A stretch of 64,000 nt of DNA from Fenollaria massiliensis. Its GTDB lineage: Bacteria > Bacillota > Clostridia > Tissierellales > Peptoniphilaceae. The stretch is taken from contig NZ_HG326227.1 of the NCBI RefSeq assembly GCF_000312505.2, positions 124,001-188,000 on the forward strand, in the 5' to 3' direction. The position numbers were made by a program, and so were the translations under genes. Shown here one piece after another: positions 17,251 through 25,819 of this stretch; position 1 is the stretch's first letter; the number at the start of each line of letters is the position of its first letter. The notes beneath the pieces are model-generated. The model did no database searches and had not been told where the DNA came from. It saw nothing but the letters and a program-made list of their open reading frames with translations.

Positions 17251-18381
17251 ATGTTTAACTGGTTTAAAAAGAAAAATAAAGACGAAGAGAATAAAAAAGT
17301 TCAGGAAGAAAAAATTGATATATTGACAGAAGATGCTGATGCGGCGCAAATAAACGAAGATGCACATGAAAATGAAAAAATAAATTTCAATCAAGATGCG
17401 CAAAGCATTAATCAAAATCAAGGTAATGAAGAAAAAGTACAAGAAAAGCCCGAAGAGGTCAAAGAAGAAAAAACATCTTTCTTTAAAAGAATGTTTTCTG
17501 GACTTGAAAAGACAAGACAAAATCTAAATTATAAGCTTCAAACAGTATTCAAAGGAACTGACATTAATGATGATTTTTATGATGAGCTTGAAGAAGTTTT
17601 AGTCACATCAGACATTGGCGTTGAAACTGTTATGAACATTATCGATAATCTAAAAGAAAGAATCGTTAGAGAAAATGTTCTAGATAGAAAAGATGCTCTT
17701 CCTTTACTTAAAGATGAAATAAAAAAGATAATGAATGACAATATTACATCGAGAGATTTAAAGCTTGAGCCATCGCCAGCCATACTTTTAGTTGTTGGGG
17801 TCAATGGTGTTGGCAAGACGACTACCATAGGTAAGCTTAGCTACCAATTTAGACAAGAGGGTAAAAGTGTTTTAATCGCCGCTGCAGATACATTTAGAGC
17901 AGCTGCCATTGAACAGCTTAAAGAGTGGGCCAATAGAGCAAACGTTGATATCATTGCTCATGAAGAGTCAGCTGACCCGGCAAGCGTTATTTTTGATGCA
18001 ATCATGGCGGCTAAAGCAAGAAAGACTGATATACTTATCTGCGACACAGCAGGAAGGCTTCATAACAAGCAAAACTTAATGAACGAGCTTAATAAGATTA
18101 AAAGAGTTATCGATAGAGAATTTCCAAACGCAGTTAAAGAAAATCTATTGGTTCTTGATGCGACAACTGGTCAAAACGCAATCATTCAAGCAAAATCATT
18201 TAAAGAAACAAGTGATATAACAGGCGTTTGTGTTACTAAACTTGACGGAACTGCAAAGGGAGGCGTAATCATCGCACTTGAAAGCGAACTACACTTGCCA
18301 GTTAAGATTATAGGTGTCGGAGAAAAAATAGAAGACCTTCAAGCGTTTAACGTCGATGACTTCGTTGAAGCATTATTTTAA
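17251..18381 (+). CDS. ftsY: Signal recognition particle receptor FtsY
   Basis: FtsY is the membrane-associated SRP receptor GTPase that docks ribosomes making membrane proteins. The first 80-90 residues are an acidic Glu/Asn/Gln-rich A domain starting with the short amphipathic MFNWFKKKNK. The N domain follows, then the G domain with G1 GVNGVGKTTT, DTFRAAAIEQL, G3 DTAGRLHNKQNL and G4 TKLDGTAKGG. The length of 376 aa is normal. Its partner Ffh lies two genes downstream. Confidence 0.95.
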   Translation: MFNWFKKKNKDEENKKVQEEKIDILTEDADAAQINEDAHENEKINFNQDAQSINQNQGNEEKVQEKPEEVKEEKTSFFKRMFSGLEKTRQNLNYKLQTVFKGTDINDDFYDELEEVLVTSDIGVETVMNIIDNLKERIVRENVLDRKDALPLLKDEIKKIMNDNITSRDLKLEPSPAILLVVGVNGVGKTTTIGKLSYQFRQEGKSVLIAAADTFRAAAIEQLKEWANRANVDIIAHEESADPASVIFDAIMAAKARKTDILICDTAGRLHNKQNLMNELNKIKRVIDREFPNAVKENLLVLDATTGQNAIIQAKSFKETSDITGVCVTKLDGTAKGGVIIALESELHLPVKIIGVGEKIEDLQAFNVDDFVEALF

Positions 18382-18410
18382 AAATATTTAAATAATTTTA
18401 AAAAAAAGTA

Positions 18411-18439
18411 TTGACAAAAGTCAATCTATATAGTATTAT
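18411..18439 (+). promoter_or_regulatory. Sigma-A promoter of ylxM-ffh operon
   Basis: TTGACA at 18411-18416 and TATTAT at 18434-18439 are separated by 17 nt. The inverted repeat at 18443-18469 begins directly downstream, covering the predicted transcription start. Confidence 0.75.
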
Positions 18440-18442
18440 ATT

Positions 18443-18473
18443 AACTGTCAAGTAAATAGCTTGACAGTTTTTT
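18443..18473 (+). terminator. Promoter-proximal hairpin with T-tract (5' stabiliser, attenuator or ftsY terminator)
   Basis: A perfect 10-bp stem (AACTGTCAAG at 18443-18452, CTTGACAGTT at 18460-18469) has a 7-nt loop and runs into a TTTTTT stretch. It can terminate transcripts coming from ftsY. Because it starts just 3 nt after the -10 box of the ylxM promoter, it may also lie at the very 5' end of the ylxM-ffh mRNA. Confidence 0.65.
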
Positions 18474-18521
18474 ATGTGATAGCACTAAGAAAGAAACGAA
18501 TTTTATAAGGAATAAGATAAA

Positions 18522-18875
18522 ATGAAAGTATTAGATGATTATATATATATCGGAAGGCTATTAGATTTTTATGGAAGCCTCTTAACAGAAAGTGAGTCAA
18601 AATCAGTTGATTACTACTACAACGAAGACTACTCATTAACAGAGATAGCTGAACTTCTTTCAATATCTAGACAAGCGGTGAGCCTTAACATTAAAAGAGC
18701 TATAGACAAATTGAAGTCTTTTGAGGGTGCACTTAAGCTTATAGAAAAGTTTGAAAAGAAAAAAGAGGATAAAGAAAAATTAGAAATTATTTTTAAAGGT
18801 CTTTCAAGCTGTGACGATATAGATGAAATTAAAGGAAGAATTAAAGAAGCTGAAGAGATTATAAAAGAGATGTAA
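18522..18875 (+). CDS. ylxM: YlxM/UPF0122 HTH protein, SRP-associated
   Basis: A 117-aa sigma-70 region-4-like helix-turn-helix protein (YSLTEIAELLSISRQAVSLNIKRA near residues 42-65), followed by a charged helical tail. YlxM is nearly always encoded directly before ffh in Firmicutes and has been linked to SRP function. It is 11 nt from ffh. The ribosome site is a modest AAGGA. Confidence 0.9.
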   Translation: MKVLDDYIYIGRLLDFYGSLLTESESKSVDYYYNEDYSLTEIAELLSISRQAVSLNIKRAIDKLKSFEGALKLIEKFEKKKEDKEKLEIIFKGLSSCDDIDEIKGRIKEAEEIIKEM

Positions 18876-18886
18876 AAGGAGCAAGA

Positions 18887-20227
18887 ATGATATTCGAGAG
18901 CTTATCAGAAAAACTACAAAAAACATTAGATGGCTTAAGGGGCAAGGGCAGACTTAGTGAAAAGGATGTTGACGCAGCACTTAGAGAAGTAAAGCTAGCC
19001 CTTCTAGAAGCAGACGTTAATTATAAAGTAGTTAAAAAATTTATAGATAATTTAAAAACAAGAGCCATTGGTTCAGAAGTTATGGAGAGCTTAACTCCTG
19101 GTCAACAAGTTATTAAGATAGTTAATGAAGAATTAATCAATCTTATGGGCAAGACCAAGGAAGGCTTAAATCTTAGCAAAAACCCAAGCATTATCTTGAT
19201 GTGCGGTCTTCAAGGTGCAGGTAAGACAACAACAACTGGTAAACTTGCCATAAACCTTAGAAAGAAAGGCAGAAGACCACTTTTAGTTGCTTGCGACGTC
19301 TATAGACCAGCAGCTATTAAACAGCTAGAAGTAGTTGGAAAGTCAGTTGACGTGCCAGTATTTTCTATGGGAGATAAAATAAAGCCGCTAGATATAGCTA
19401 AAAGCGCTATAGAACACGCTAAGAAGAATGGTAACGACATAGTTATAGTCGATACAGCAGGACGTTTACACATAGACGAAGTGCTTATGGATGAGCTAAA
19501 AGGTTTAAAAGAAAATCTTGATCCATCAGAAATACTTCTTGTACTTGACTCAATGACAGGACAAGATGCAGTAAACGTTGCTAAATCATTTGATGATGCG
19601 CTCGGCATAACAGGTGTTATCTTAACAAAACTAGATGGCGACGCTAGAGGCGGTGCGGCACTTTCAATTAGAGCCGTAACTGATAAACCAATCAAATATG
19701 TTGGTATGGGCGAAAAGATGGATGAGCTTGAAGAGTTTCATCCAGACAGATTAGTTTCAAAGATACTTGGTATGGGAGACGTACTTACTCTTATTGAGAA
19801 AGCACAAAGCAATATTGACCAAAAGAAAGCTATGGAGCTAGAGAAAAAATTAAGGGAAGAAACATTTACCCTTGATGACTTCCTAGATCAAATAGCTCAG
19901 ATGAGAAACTTAGGACCAATTGAAAATATACTTCAAATGATACCAGGAATGAATTCAAAAGCCTTAAAGGGCATTAATGTAAGTGATAAAGATATAGGCA
20001 GAGTTGAAGCCATCATCAGAAGTATGACTATGAAAGAGAGAATGACTCCAAACATAATCAATGCTTCGAGAAAGAAGAGGATTGCACTAGGAAGTGGCAC
20101 AACAACTAATGATGTTAACAAGCTTCTAAAGCAATTCGAAGATACAAAGAAGATGATGAAACGCTTTGGCAGCATGGAAAAGTCTATGAAAAGAAAAGGA
20201 AAATTCAATTTTCCATTTAATATATAA
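18887..20227 (+). CDS. ffh: Signal recognition particle protein Ffh
   Basis: Ffh is the SRP54 GTPase that binds signal sequences and 4.5S/6S-type SRP RNA. N domain: residues 1-90. G domain: G1 GLQGAGKTTTTGKL, DVYRPAAIKQL, G3 DTAGRLHIDE and G4 TKLDGDARGG. The Met-rich M domain is at about 300-446 (MRNLGPIENILQMIPGM, SMTMKERMTP, and the SGTTTNDVNKLLKQF RNA-binding motif). The length of 446 aa is normal. The SRP RNA gene is not in the window. Confidence 0.96.
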   Translation: MIFESLSEKLQKTLDGLRGKGRLSEKDVDAALREVKLALLEADVNYKVVKKFIDNLKTRAIGSEVMESLTPGQQVIKIVNEELINLMGKTKEGLNLSKNPSIILMCGLQGAGKTTTTGKLAINLRKKGRRPLLVACDVYRPAAIKQLEVVGKSVDVPVFSMGDKIKPLDIAKSAIEHAKKNGNDIVIVDTAGRLHIDEVLMDELKGLKENLDPSEILLVLDSMTGQDAVNVAKSFDDALGITGVILTKLDGDARGGAALSIRAVTDKPIKYVGMGEKMDELEEFHPDRLVSKILGMGDVLTLIEKAQSNIDQKKAMELEKKLREETFTLDDFLDQIAQMRNLGPIENILQMIPGMNSKALKGINVSDKDIGRVEAIIRSMTMKERMTPNIINASRKKRIALGSGTTTNDVNKLLKQFEDTKKMMKRFGSMEKSMKRKGKFNFPFNI

Positions 20228-20245
20228 TTTTAAGGAGGTGAGATT

Positions 20246-20545
20246 GTGGTAAAAATTCGTTTAAAAAGAATGGGATCAAAAAAGAATCCATTTTACAGAA
20301 TCGTTGTAGCTGATTCAAGAAGAGCTAGAGATGGTAAGTTCATCGAACAACTTGGTTATTATGACCCATTAACTGAGCCAAAGACAATTAAATTTGATCA
20401 AGAAAAGGCTGAACAATGGATAGCAAATGGAGCTAAAGCAAGTGAAACAGTTCAAAGATTATTCAAATCTCAAGGATATGATATAACAGCAAAAACTGCT
20501 AAGAAAGCTGAAGCAACAGAAGAAACAGAAGCTGTAGAAGCTTAG
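20246..20545 (+). CDS. rpsP: 30S ribosomal protein S16
   Basis: S16 is an assembly protein of the small subunit. The start (M)[24 protein letters not shown] is the family hallmark. It begins with GTG, 7 nt after AAGGAGGTG. The core is about 80 residues; the last 15 ([15 protein letters not shown]) form an acidic tail common in this phylum. It is followed after 15 nt by the KH protein gene. Confidence 0.96.
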   Translation: MVKIRLKRMGSKKNPFYRIVVADSRRARDGKFIEQLGYYDPLTEPKTIKFDQEKAEQWIANGAKASETVQRLFKSQGYDITAKTAKKAEATEETEAVEA

Positions 20546-20560
20546 GATGTGGGGGTTAAT

Positions 20561-20788
20561 ATGAAAGAATTAGTTGAATTTTTAGCAAAATCTATTGTTG
20601 ATAACAAAGACGATGTTAAAGTTACAGTTAATGAATCAGCAAACGAGGTCAACATTGATCTATATGTAAATCCAGATGATATAGGCAGAGTTATTGGTAA
20701 AGGCGGTAAGGTTGTTAAAGCAATCAGACTTATTGCTGGAGCTACTCTTAAAGACTCAAGAAGAATTAATTTAGAAATAAGGGAATAA
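20561..20788 (+). CDS. khpA: KH-domain RNA-binding protein KhpA
   Basis: A small single-KH-domain protein with the RNA-gripping GxxG loop GKGG in VIGKGGKVVKAIRLI. KhpA with KhpB/Jag acts in RNA regulation and cell elongation in Firmicutes. I place the start at ATG 20561 because GGGGG is just upstream; an in-frame ATG at 20549 would put that ribosome site inside the gene. The 75-aa size fits the family. Confidence 0.9.
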   Translation: MKELVEFLAKSIVDNKDDVKVTVNESANEVNIDLYVNPDDIGRVIGKGGKVVKAIRLIAGATLKDSRRINLEIRE

Positions 20789-20791
20789 ATC

Positions 20792-21280
20792 TTGGATCTT
20801 ATTAAGATAGCAAAGATTGTCTCTAGTCATGGCTTAAATGGAGAGGTGAAAATCTTTCCATACACAGATGATTTAAATGGTTTCAAAGAGTATAAAAAAA
20901 TCTATGTCGATGGAGAAGAGCTTGAGATTATAAGTCAAAAGATAGCTTCAAAATTTATTGTACTTAAGTTAAAGGGCTTTGATTATATTGATGATGTCAA
21001 AAGACTTATTGATAAGGATGCTTTTATTGATAAAGCCCAAATGCCTTCACTAAATGAAGGCGAGTACTATATTCATGAGCTTATAGCTATGGAAGTATAT
21101 AGTGAGGCTAACGAATTTATTGGCACTGTTAAAGATGTCATGGAAACGGGTGCAAATCATGTGCTTGTTGTTGATCATGACGGAAAGGAAGCACTTATTC
21201 CTTTTGTTAAAGCCTTTATCAAAGAACTTGACTTGAAAAATAAAAAGATCAAAGTCAAACTCATAGAAGGTATCTTATGA
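20792..21280 (+). CDS. rimM: Ribosome maturation factor RimM
   Basis: RimM binds S19 and helps the 30S head mature. N-terminal RimM domain: IAKIVSSHGLNGEVKIFPYTD. C-terminal PRC barrel: YYIHELIAMEV, VLVVDHDGKEALIPF and [12 protein letters not shown]. It starts with TTG 3 nt after the khpA stop, with a GGGA-type site in khpA. The TGA stop overlaps the trmD ATG. Confidence 0.93.
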   Translation: MDLIKIAKIVSSHGLNGEVKIFPYTDDLNGFKEYKKIYVDGEELEIISQKIASKFIVLKLKGFDYIDDVKRLIDKDAFIDKAQMPSLNEGEYYIHELIAMEVYSEANEFIGTVKDVMETGANHVLVVDHDGKEALIPFVKAFIKELDLKNKKIKVKLIEGIL

Positions 21281-22008
21281 TAAAGTTTAACGTCTTAACG
21301 CTATTTCCTGAGATGTTTACAGCACTTACTGATTTTAGTATAATCAAAAGAGCTATAGATAATGAACTTATAGAGATCAATCTTATTAATTTTAGAGATT
21401 ATTCTAAGGACAAGCACAATAAAGTTGATGATTACCCTTATGGCGGAGGCAGCGGCATGCTTTTAAAAGCTGATGTTCTTAAGGACTGCTTAGAAGACAT
21501 TAAGCCAAAAAGGCTTATCTATCTTTCACCAAAAGGCAAATTATTCAATCAAGACTTGGCTAAAGAATATTCAAAACTTGACGAGATAACAATTCTTTGT
21601 GGGCACTACGAAGGTTTAGATGAGAGGATCATCAAAAACTATGTCGATGAAGAGCTATCTATCGGGGATTATGTATTGACTGGTGGTGAACTACCCGCTA
21701 TGGTAATCATAGATACTATATCGAGGTTAGTTGATTCAGTAATAAAAGAAGATTCGTATTCAGACGAAACTCACATGTCAAATTTTTTAGAATATCCTCA
21801 GTATACCAGACCTTATGATTTGGATGGGGACAAGGTTCCAGAAGTATTACTTAGCGGAAACCATCAAGATGTCGATGACTTTAGACTTATTGAGTCATTT
21901 AAGGCAACTGTTAAAAACAGGATAGATTTACTTGATTTTGCTAAGCTAGATAAAAAGGAAATGAAAAATTTGAGAGAAATTTTAAATAAACTAAAGAAGG
22001 AGGACTAA
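21277..22008 (+). CDS. trmD: tRNA (guanine-37-N1)-methyltransferase TrmD
   Basis: TrmD methylates G37 next to the anticodon to prevent +1 frameshifting. It is a SPOUT-fold (trefoil knot) enzyme. Motifs are [28 protein letters not shown] and [16 protein letters not shown]. The length of 243 aa is normal. It overlaps rimM by 4 nt and ends 1 nt before rplS. Confidence 0.96.
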   Translation: MIKFNVLTLFPEMFTALTDFSIIKRAIDNELIEINLINFRDYSKDKHNKVDDYPYGGGSGMLLKADVLKDCLEDIKPKRLIYLSPKGKLFNQDLAKEYSKLDEITILCGHYEGLDERIIKNYVDEELSIGDYVLTGGELPAMVIIDTISRLVDSVIKEDSYSDETHMSNFLEYPQYTRPYDLDGDKVPEVLLSGNHQDVDDFRLIESFKATVKNRIDLLDFAKLDKKEMKNLREILNKLKKED

Positions 22009-22009
22009 G

Positions 22010-22357
22010 ATGGACTATATAAAGATGCTTGAAGCACAACAATTAAAAGACAACATTCCTCAATTTCATGTAGGTGATACTGTTCAAGTACACTATAAAG
22101 TTGTAGAAGGTACACGTGAAAGAATCCAAGTGTACGAAGGTACTGTAATTAAGAGACAAAACGGCGGAGCTAAAGAAACATTTACAGTAAGAAGATTGTC
22201 TTATGGTATTGGTGTTGAAAGAACATTCTTACTACACTCTCCAAGAATTGACAAAATCGTTCTTGTAAGAAAAGGTAGAGTTAGAAGAGCTAAACTTTAT
22301 TACTTAAGAGACAGAGTTGGTAAGTCTGCTAAAGTTAAAGAAAAACAATCATTTTAA
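22010..22357 (+). CDS. rplS: 50S ribosomal protein L19
   Basis: L19 sits at the subunit interface. The segment [23 protein letters not shown] and the end [11 protein letters not shown] are family-typical. The 115-aa length is normal. GGAGG in the end of trmD is the ribosome site. It is the last gene before a terminator. Confidence 0.96.
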   Translation: MDYIKMLEAQQLKDNIPQFHVGDTVQVHYKVVEGTRERIQVYEGTVIKRQNGGAKETFTVRRLSYGIGVERTFLLHSPRIDKIVLVRKGRVRRAKLYYLRDRVGKSAKVKEKQSF

Positions 22358-22365
22358 TTAAGTTA

Positions 22366-22396
22366 AAGACATTCTATATGAAGAGTGTCTTTTTTC
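22366..22396 (+). terminator. Rho-independent terminator after rplS
   Basis: A 10-bp stem (AAGACATTCT at 22366-22375, AGAGTGTCTT at 22382-22391, one G-T pair) is followed by a T-tract. Confidence 0.85.
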
Positions 22397-22464
22397 TTTG
22401 CAATATTTATTTACATTGACTATTTTTTGTGATAATATAGAAGATAGTTAGGAAGGTGTATGTT

Positions 22465-23304
22465 ATGAACATAAATTGGTACCCTGGACACATGAAAAAG
22501 ACCAGAGAGTCTTTACTAGAGATGTCAAAGTTAGTCGATATAGTTATAGAGCTAATAGATGCGAGAGCGCCTATGTCGAGCACTAACCCAATAATTAAAG
22601 AAATTACAGAAAATAAAGCTAAAATAATATTATTAAATAAAGCTGACTTAGCAGACGATAAAGTGAATAAGAAGTGGATAGCTCATTTTAAGGACGCAAA
22701 GTGCATTGAGTTTAACGCGAAAAATAAATCAAACGTGAAGAAAATTATTGACTTATCACGCAAAGAGGTCGATAAGTATCATGAAGAGCACAAGCAAAGA
22801 GAGCACTTTGGACCTATCAAGGCCATGGTTGTTGGTATACCAAATGTTGGCAAGTCTACTTTTATTAATTTAATGAACAATAGAAAGAGCCTAAAGACAG
22901 GCAACAAACCAGGTGTAACTAAGAAAAATCAATGGATCAAGGTCGATAATGACTTTATGCTGTTGGACACACCAGGCGTTTTATGGCCAAAATTCGAAAG
23001 CCAAGAGATAGGCTTGAACCTTGCCTTCATCGGTTCCATCAAAGATGAGATACTTAATAAAGATGACATAGCCATCGCTTTAATTAAATTTCTAAAAGAG
23101 CATTATAGTGGCGCACTTAACGCAAGATACAAGGTTAATGAAGACGCTACAGAGCTTGAAATACTTGAAGAGATAGCGAAAAACAGAGGCTTTATACTTA
23201 AGGGCAATGAACTTGATGTATACAAAGCCATAAATATATTAGTAGATGAGTTTAGAAATGGACTTTTAGGAAGAATTTCGCTTGAGGAGCCGTTTGATGA
23301 ATAA
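22465..23304 (+). CDS. rbgA: Ribosome biogenesis GTPase RbgA (YlqF)
   Basis: RbgA is a circularly permuted GTPase needed for late 50S assembly. The G motifs come in the permuted order: G4 LLNKADL first, then G1 GIPNVGKST and G3 DTPGVLWP, followed by the ANTAR-like C-terminal helices. I chose ATG 22465 (MNINWYPGHMKKTR) because the family starts with this WFPGHM-type segment and AGGAAGG precedes it. Promoter-like TTTACA, 17 nt, TAATAT lies upstream. The order rbgA-rnhB is conserved. Confidence 0.93.
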   Translation: MNINWYPGHMKKTRESLLEMSKLVDIVIELIDARAPMSSTNPIIKEITENKAKIILLNKADLADDKVNKKWIAHFKDAKCIEFNAKNKSNVKKIIDLSRKEVDKYHEEHKQREHFGPIKAMVVGIPNVGKSTFINLMNNRKSLKTGNKPGVTKKNQWIKVDNDFMLLDTPGVLWPKFESQEIGLNLAFIGSIKDEILNKDDIAIALIKFLKEHYSGALNARYKVNEDATELEILEEIAKNRGFILKGNELDVYKAINILVDEFRNGLLGRISLEEPFDE

Positions 23305-23923
23305 AGATTATGAAAATAAACTTTTTGATGAAGGTCATAAAATTGTAGTAGGCATAGACGAAGTAGGTAGAGGCCCCTTTTTTGGAGATGTACTTGCTTG
23401 CGCCATAGCTTTTAAAAAGGACTTCTTTATGGAAGAGGTCAATGACTCAAAGAAACTCAGTCAAAAGAAGAGAGAAAAAATTTTTAAAGAGCTAGTAAAA
23501 AATGCTATCGGCATTGGTATTGGCAAGGCAAGTCCTGAGGAAATTGATGAAATAAACATCAAAGAAGCAACTCATCTAGCTATGCAAAGGGCAGTAGAAG
23601 ACTTTCATGACGAAATGAACTATAAGCTTAAACCTGATATAATTTTGATTGACGCAGAAAAAATTAAGGCGGATATAGAGCAAAGAGCCATTGTTCATGG
23701 TGATGCGACTGTATTTACTATAGCTGCGGCAAGTATTGTTGCAAAAGTTTTAAGAGACGCTGATATAAGTTATTTAGCGCAGAAGTATCCAGAGTATGAT
23801 CTTGAGAATAACAAGGGCTATGGCACTAAAAAGCATAGAGAGGCCATTTTAAAATACGGCCCAACGCCGCTACATAGAAAAACTTTTTTGAGAAATCTTT
23901 TGGGTAATAATGATGCAAAATAA
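23297..23923 (+). CDS. rnhB: Ribonuclease HII
   Basis: RNase HII removes single ribonucleotides and RNA primers from DNA. The active-site motif is GIDEVGRGPFFGDVLACAI (first Asp-Glu pair), with later acids in ILIDAEKI and a DISYLAQKYP region. I place the start at ATG 23297, which has GAGGAG 8 nt upstream; the in-frame TTG at 23282 precedes that site. It overlaps the end of rbgA by 8 nt. The length is 208 aa. Confidence 0.94.
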   Translation: MNKDYENKLFDEGHKIVVGIDEVGRGPFFGDVLACAIAFKKDFFMEEVNDSKKLSQKKREKIFKELVKNAIGIGIGKASPEEIDEINIKEATHLAMQRAVEDFHDEMNYKLKPDIILIDAEKIKADIEQRAIVHGDATVFTIAAASIVAKVLRDADISYLAQKYPEYDLENNKGYGTKKHREAILKYGPTPLHRKTFLRNLLGNNDAK

Positions 23924-24290
23924 TTTTAATAGAAAAGACAATAGAAAAAAAGGGAGATTTGGCGAAGAAGAGGCTAAAGAATTTCTTCAAAATGAAGGAT
24001 ACTTTATACTCGATCAAAACTATCAGGTAAGAGATGGCGAGATTGACATAATTGCAAGAGACGATGAGTATCTAATTTTTGTTGAAGTTAAGGCAAGAAA
24101 CAAGATGGACTATGGTAGGCCCATGGAGGCAGTTACTAAATCCAAGCAAAAGAAGATAATCAAAACTGCCGAATATTATTTGTATGAGCATCAAAACTTA
24201 AATTATCAGCCTAGATTTGATGTTGTTGAAGTAAATTTTTCTACGAATAAAATAAAACATATTAAAAATGCATTTTGGATAGGAGATTAA
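23910..24290 (+). CDS. yraN: YraN/UPF0102 endonuclease-like protein
   Basis: A 126-aa member of UPF0102, with a restriction-endonuclease-like fold. Motifs are GRFGEEEAKEFL, GEIDIIARDDEYLIFVEVKAR (the D-ExK metal site) and FDVVEVN. The biochemical role is poorly known. It overlaps rnhB by 14 nt and is followed directly by comM, the usual order. The ribosome site is weak, so it is probably translated by coupling. Confidence 0.88.
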   Translation: MMQNNFNRKDNRKKGRFGEEEAKEFLQNEGYFILDQNYQVRDGEIDIIARDDEYLIFVEVKARNKMDYGRPMEAVTKSKQKKIIKTAEYYLYEHQNLNYQPRFDVVEVNFSTNKIKHIKNAFWIGD

Positions 24291-24292
24291 AG

Positions 24293-25818
24293 ATGTATTC
24301 TAAAGTAAATACTTGTGTTTTACAAGGCTTGAACGCAAAGATAATTAACGTTGAAAGCGACTTATCGAGTGGCTTACCACAATTTAATATTGTTGGGCTT
24401 GCTGATACTGCAATAAAAGAGTCTAAAGAAAGAGTTAGAACTGCAGTAAAAAACTCAGACATAGAGTTTCCGATTAAGAGGATAACCATCAATTTAGCAC
24501 CAGCTAATGAAAAAAAGAAGGTTCACAGATGGACCTTGCCATCGCCGTAGGCATTTTACTTGCCAATGGTGATATCGACAATCAAGATACTGATGATATG
24601 GTCATCATAGGCGAGCTTGCCCTTGATGGCGCAGTAAACTCAGTTCAAGGCGCTCTTCCTATGCTTATATCGATGCGTGATTTGAACGTTAAAAAATGCA
24701 TAGTACCAGATGCAAATAAAAAAGAGTGCGCAATAGTTGAAGACATAGAGATAATTCCTGTAAAAAATTTAAGAGAAGTGGTTGACTATCTTAATGGTCA
24801 AGTTAATATAGAGCCTTATAAAAATGATGAAGAAGAAATTATAAATACAGTTGATGACAGCGTAGATTTTGCTGATATGAAGGGTCAAGAAGGACTTAAG
24901 AGAGCTATGGAAATAGCTGCCGCTGGCGGACATAATATGCTAATCATAGGACCACCAGGCTCAGGTAAGACCATGGCTGCAAGAAGACTTGCGACAATAC
25001 TACCCGATTTAACGTTTGAAGAAGCTATAGAGATTACTAAAATTTACTCTATATCAGGCTTATTAAAAGATGAAGGTCTTGTAAAGAGAAGACCGTTTAG
25101 GTCGCCTCATCACACATCATCAGATGTTGCCTTGATAGGCGGAGGAAGAATACCAAAACCAGGCGAGGTCTCACTAGCACATCACGGCGTTTTATTCTTA
25201 GACGAGTTGCCAGAATTTCCTAGAAAAGTTTTGGAAGTGTTAAGACAGCCGATTGAAGATGGCGAAGTAACAGTTTCACGTGTTAACGCAACTTTGAAAT
25301 ATCCGTCAAAGTTTATGTTTGTTGCTTCAATGAACCCATGTCCATGTGGTTACTATGGCGATGAAACTCATCAATGCACTTGCACTCAAAGTCAGATCGA
25401 CAGATATTTAGGTAAAATTTCAAGCCCATTACTTGATAGAATAGATATTCATATCGAAGTAAAACCTGTTAAATACGATGAACTAAGCTCAAAAACTGAG
25501 TGCGAATCATCTGAAACTATTCGAGAGAGGGTTAACAGGGCAAGAAAAAGACAGCTTGAAAGATATAAAAACGAAGGAATCATTTCAAATTCAGAGCTTA
25601 CAAATAAAATGATTAAAAAATATATCAAACTTGATGAAAAAGCTCAAGAAATTATGGAATTTGCCTTTAAGAAATTTAATTTTAGCGCTAGAAGCTATAA
25701 TAAAATACTTAAACTTGCTAGAACTATAGCCGATTTAGCTGACAGCGACTTAGTTTTAGAAAAGCATGTGCTTGAAGCAATTCAATACAGAACACTAGAT
25801 AAGAAATATTGGAGATAA
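24293..25818 (+). pseudogene. comM: Mg-chelatase-like ATPase ComM, with a -1 frame break at a slippery site
   Basis: ComM/YifB-type AAA+ proteins act as helicases in DNA uptake and recombination. The first 75 codons (start ATG 24293 after GGAG) read MYSKVNTCVLQGLNA to INLAPANEKK. The rest, in the -1 frame, reads EGSQMDLAIAVGILLANG, Walker A GPPGSGKT, RRPFRSPHHTSS, HHGVLFLDELPEF and NPCPCGYYGD. The break lies exactly on A-AAA-AAG (24511-24517), and adding one A would give the usual KKEGS. So it is either a homopolymer error, a real mutation, or programmed -1 frameshifting; an 8-bp hairpin follows (24518-24537). Otherwise the protein is full length at about 508 aa. Typed as pseudogene because the frame as given is broken. 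Confidence 0.9.
24511..24537 (+). promoter_or_regulatory. Possible -1 frameshift signal in comM
   Basis: The heptamer A AAA AAG is in the zero-frame phase required for tandem slippage. Immediately after it come arms AAGGTTCA (24518-24525) and TGGACCTT (24530-24537) with loop CAGA: 8 bp including one G-T pair. The zero spacing between heptamer and stem is shorter than in proven sites (usually 5-9 nt), which weakens the case. Confidence 0.35.
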
Positions 25819-25819
25819 G

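Noticed and set aside
18460-18490. TTGACA inside the right arm of the ylxM leader hairpin as a second promoter
   Set aside because: No -10 box at an acceptable distance.
19300-19695. 131-codon frame antisense to ffh
   Set aside because: Shadow frame without ribosome site or domain; ffh is certain.
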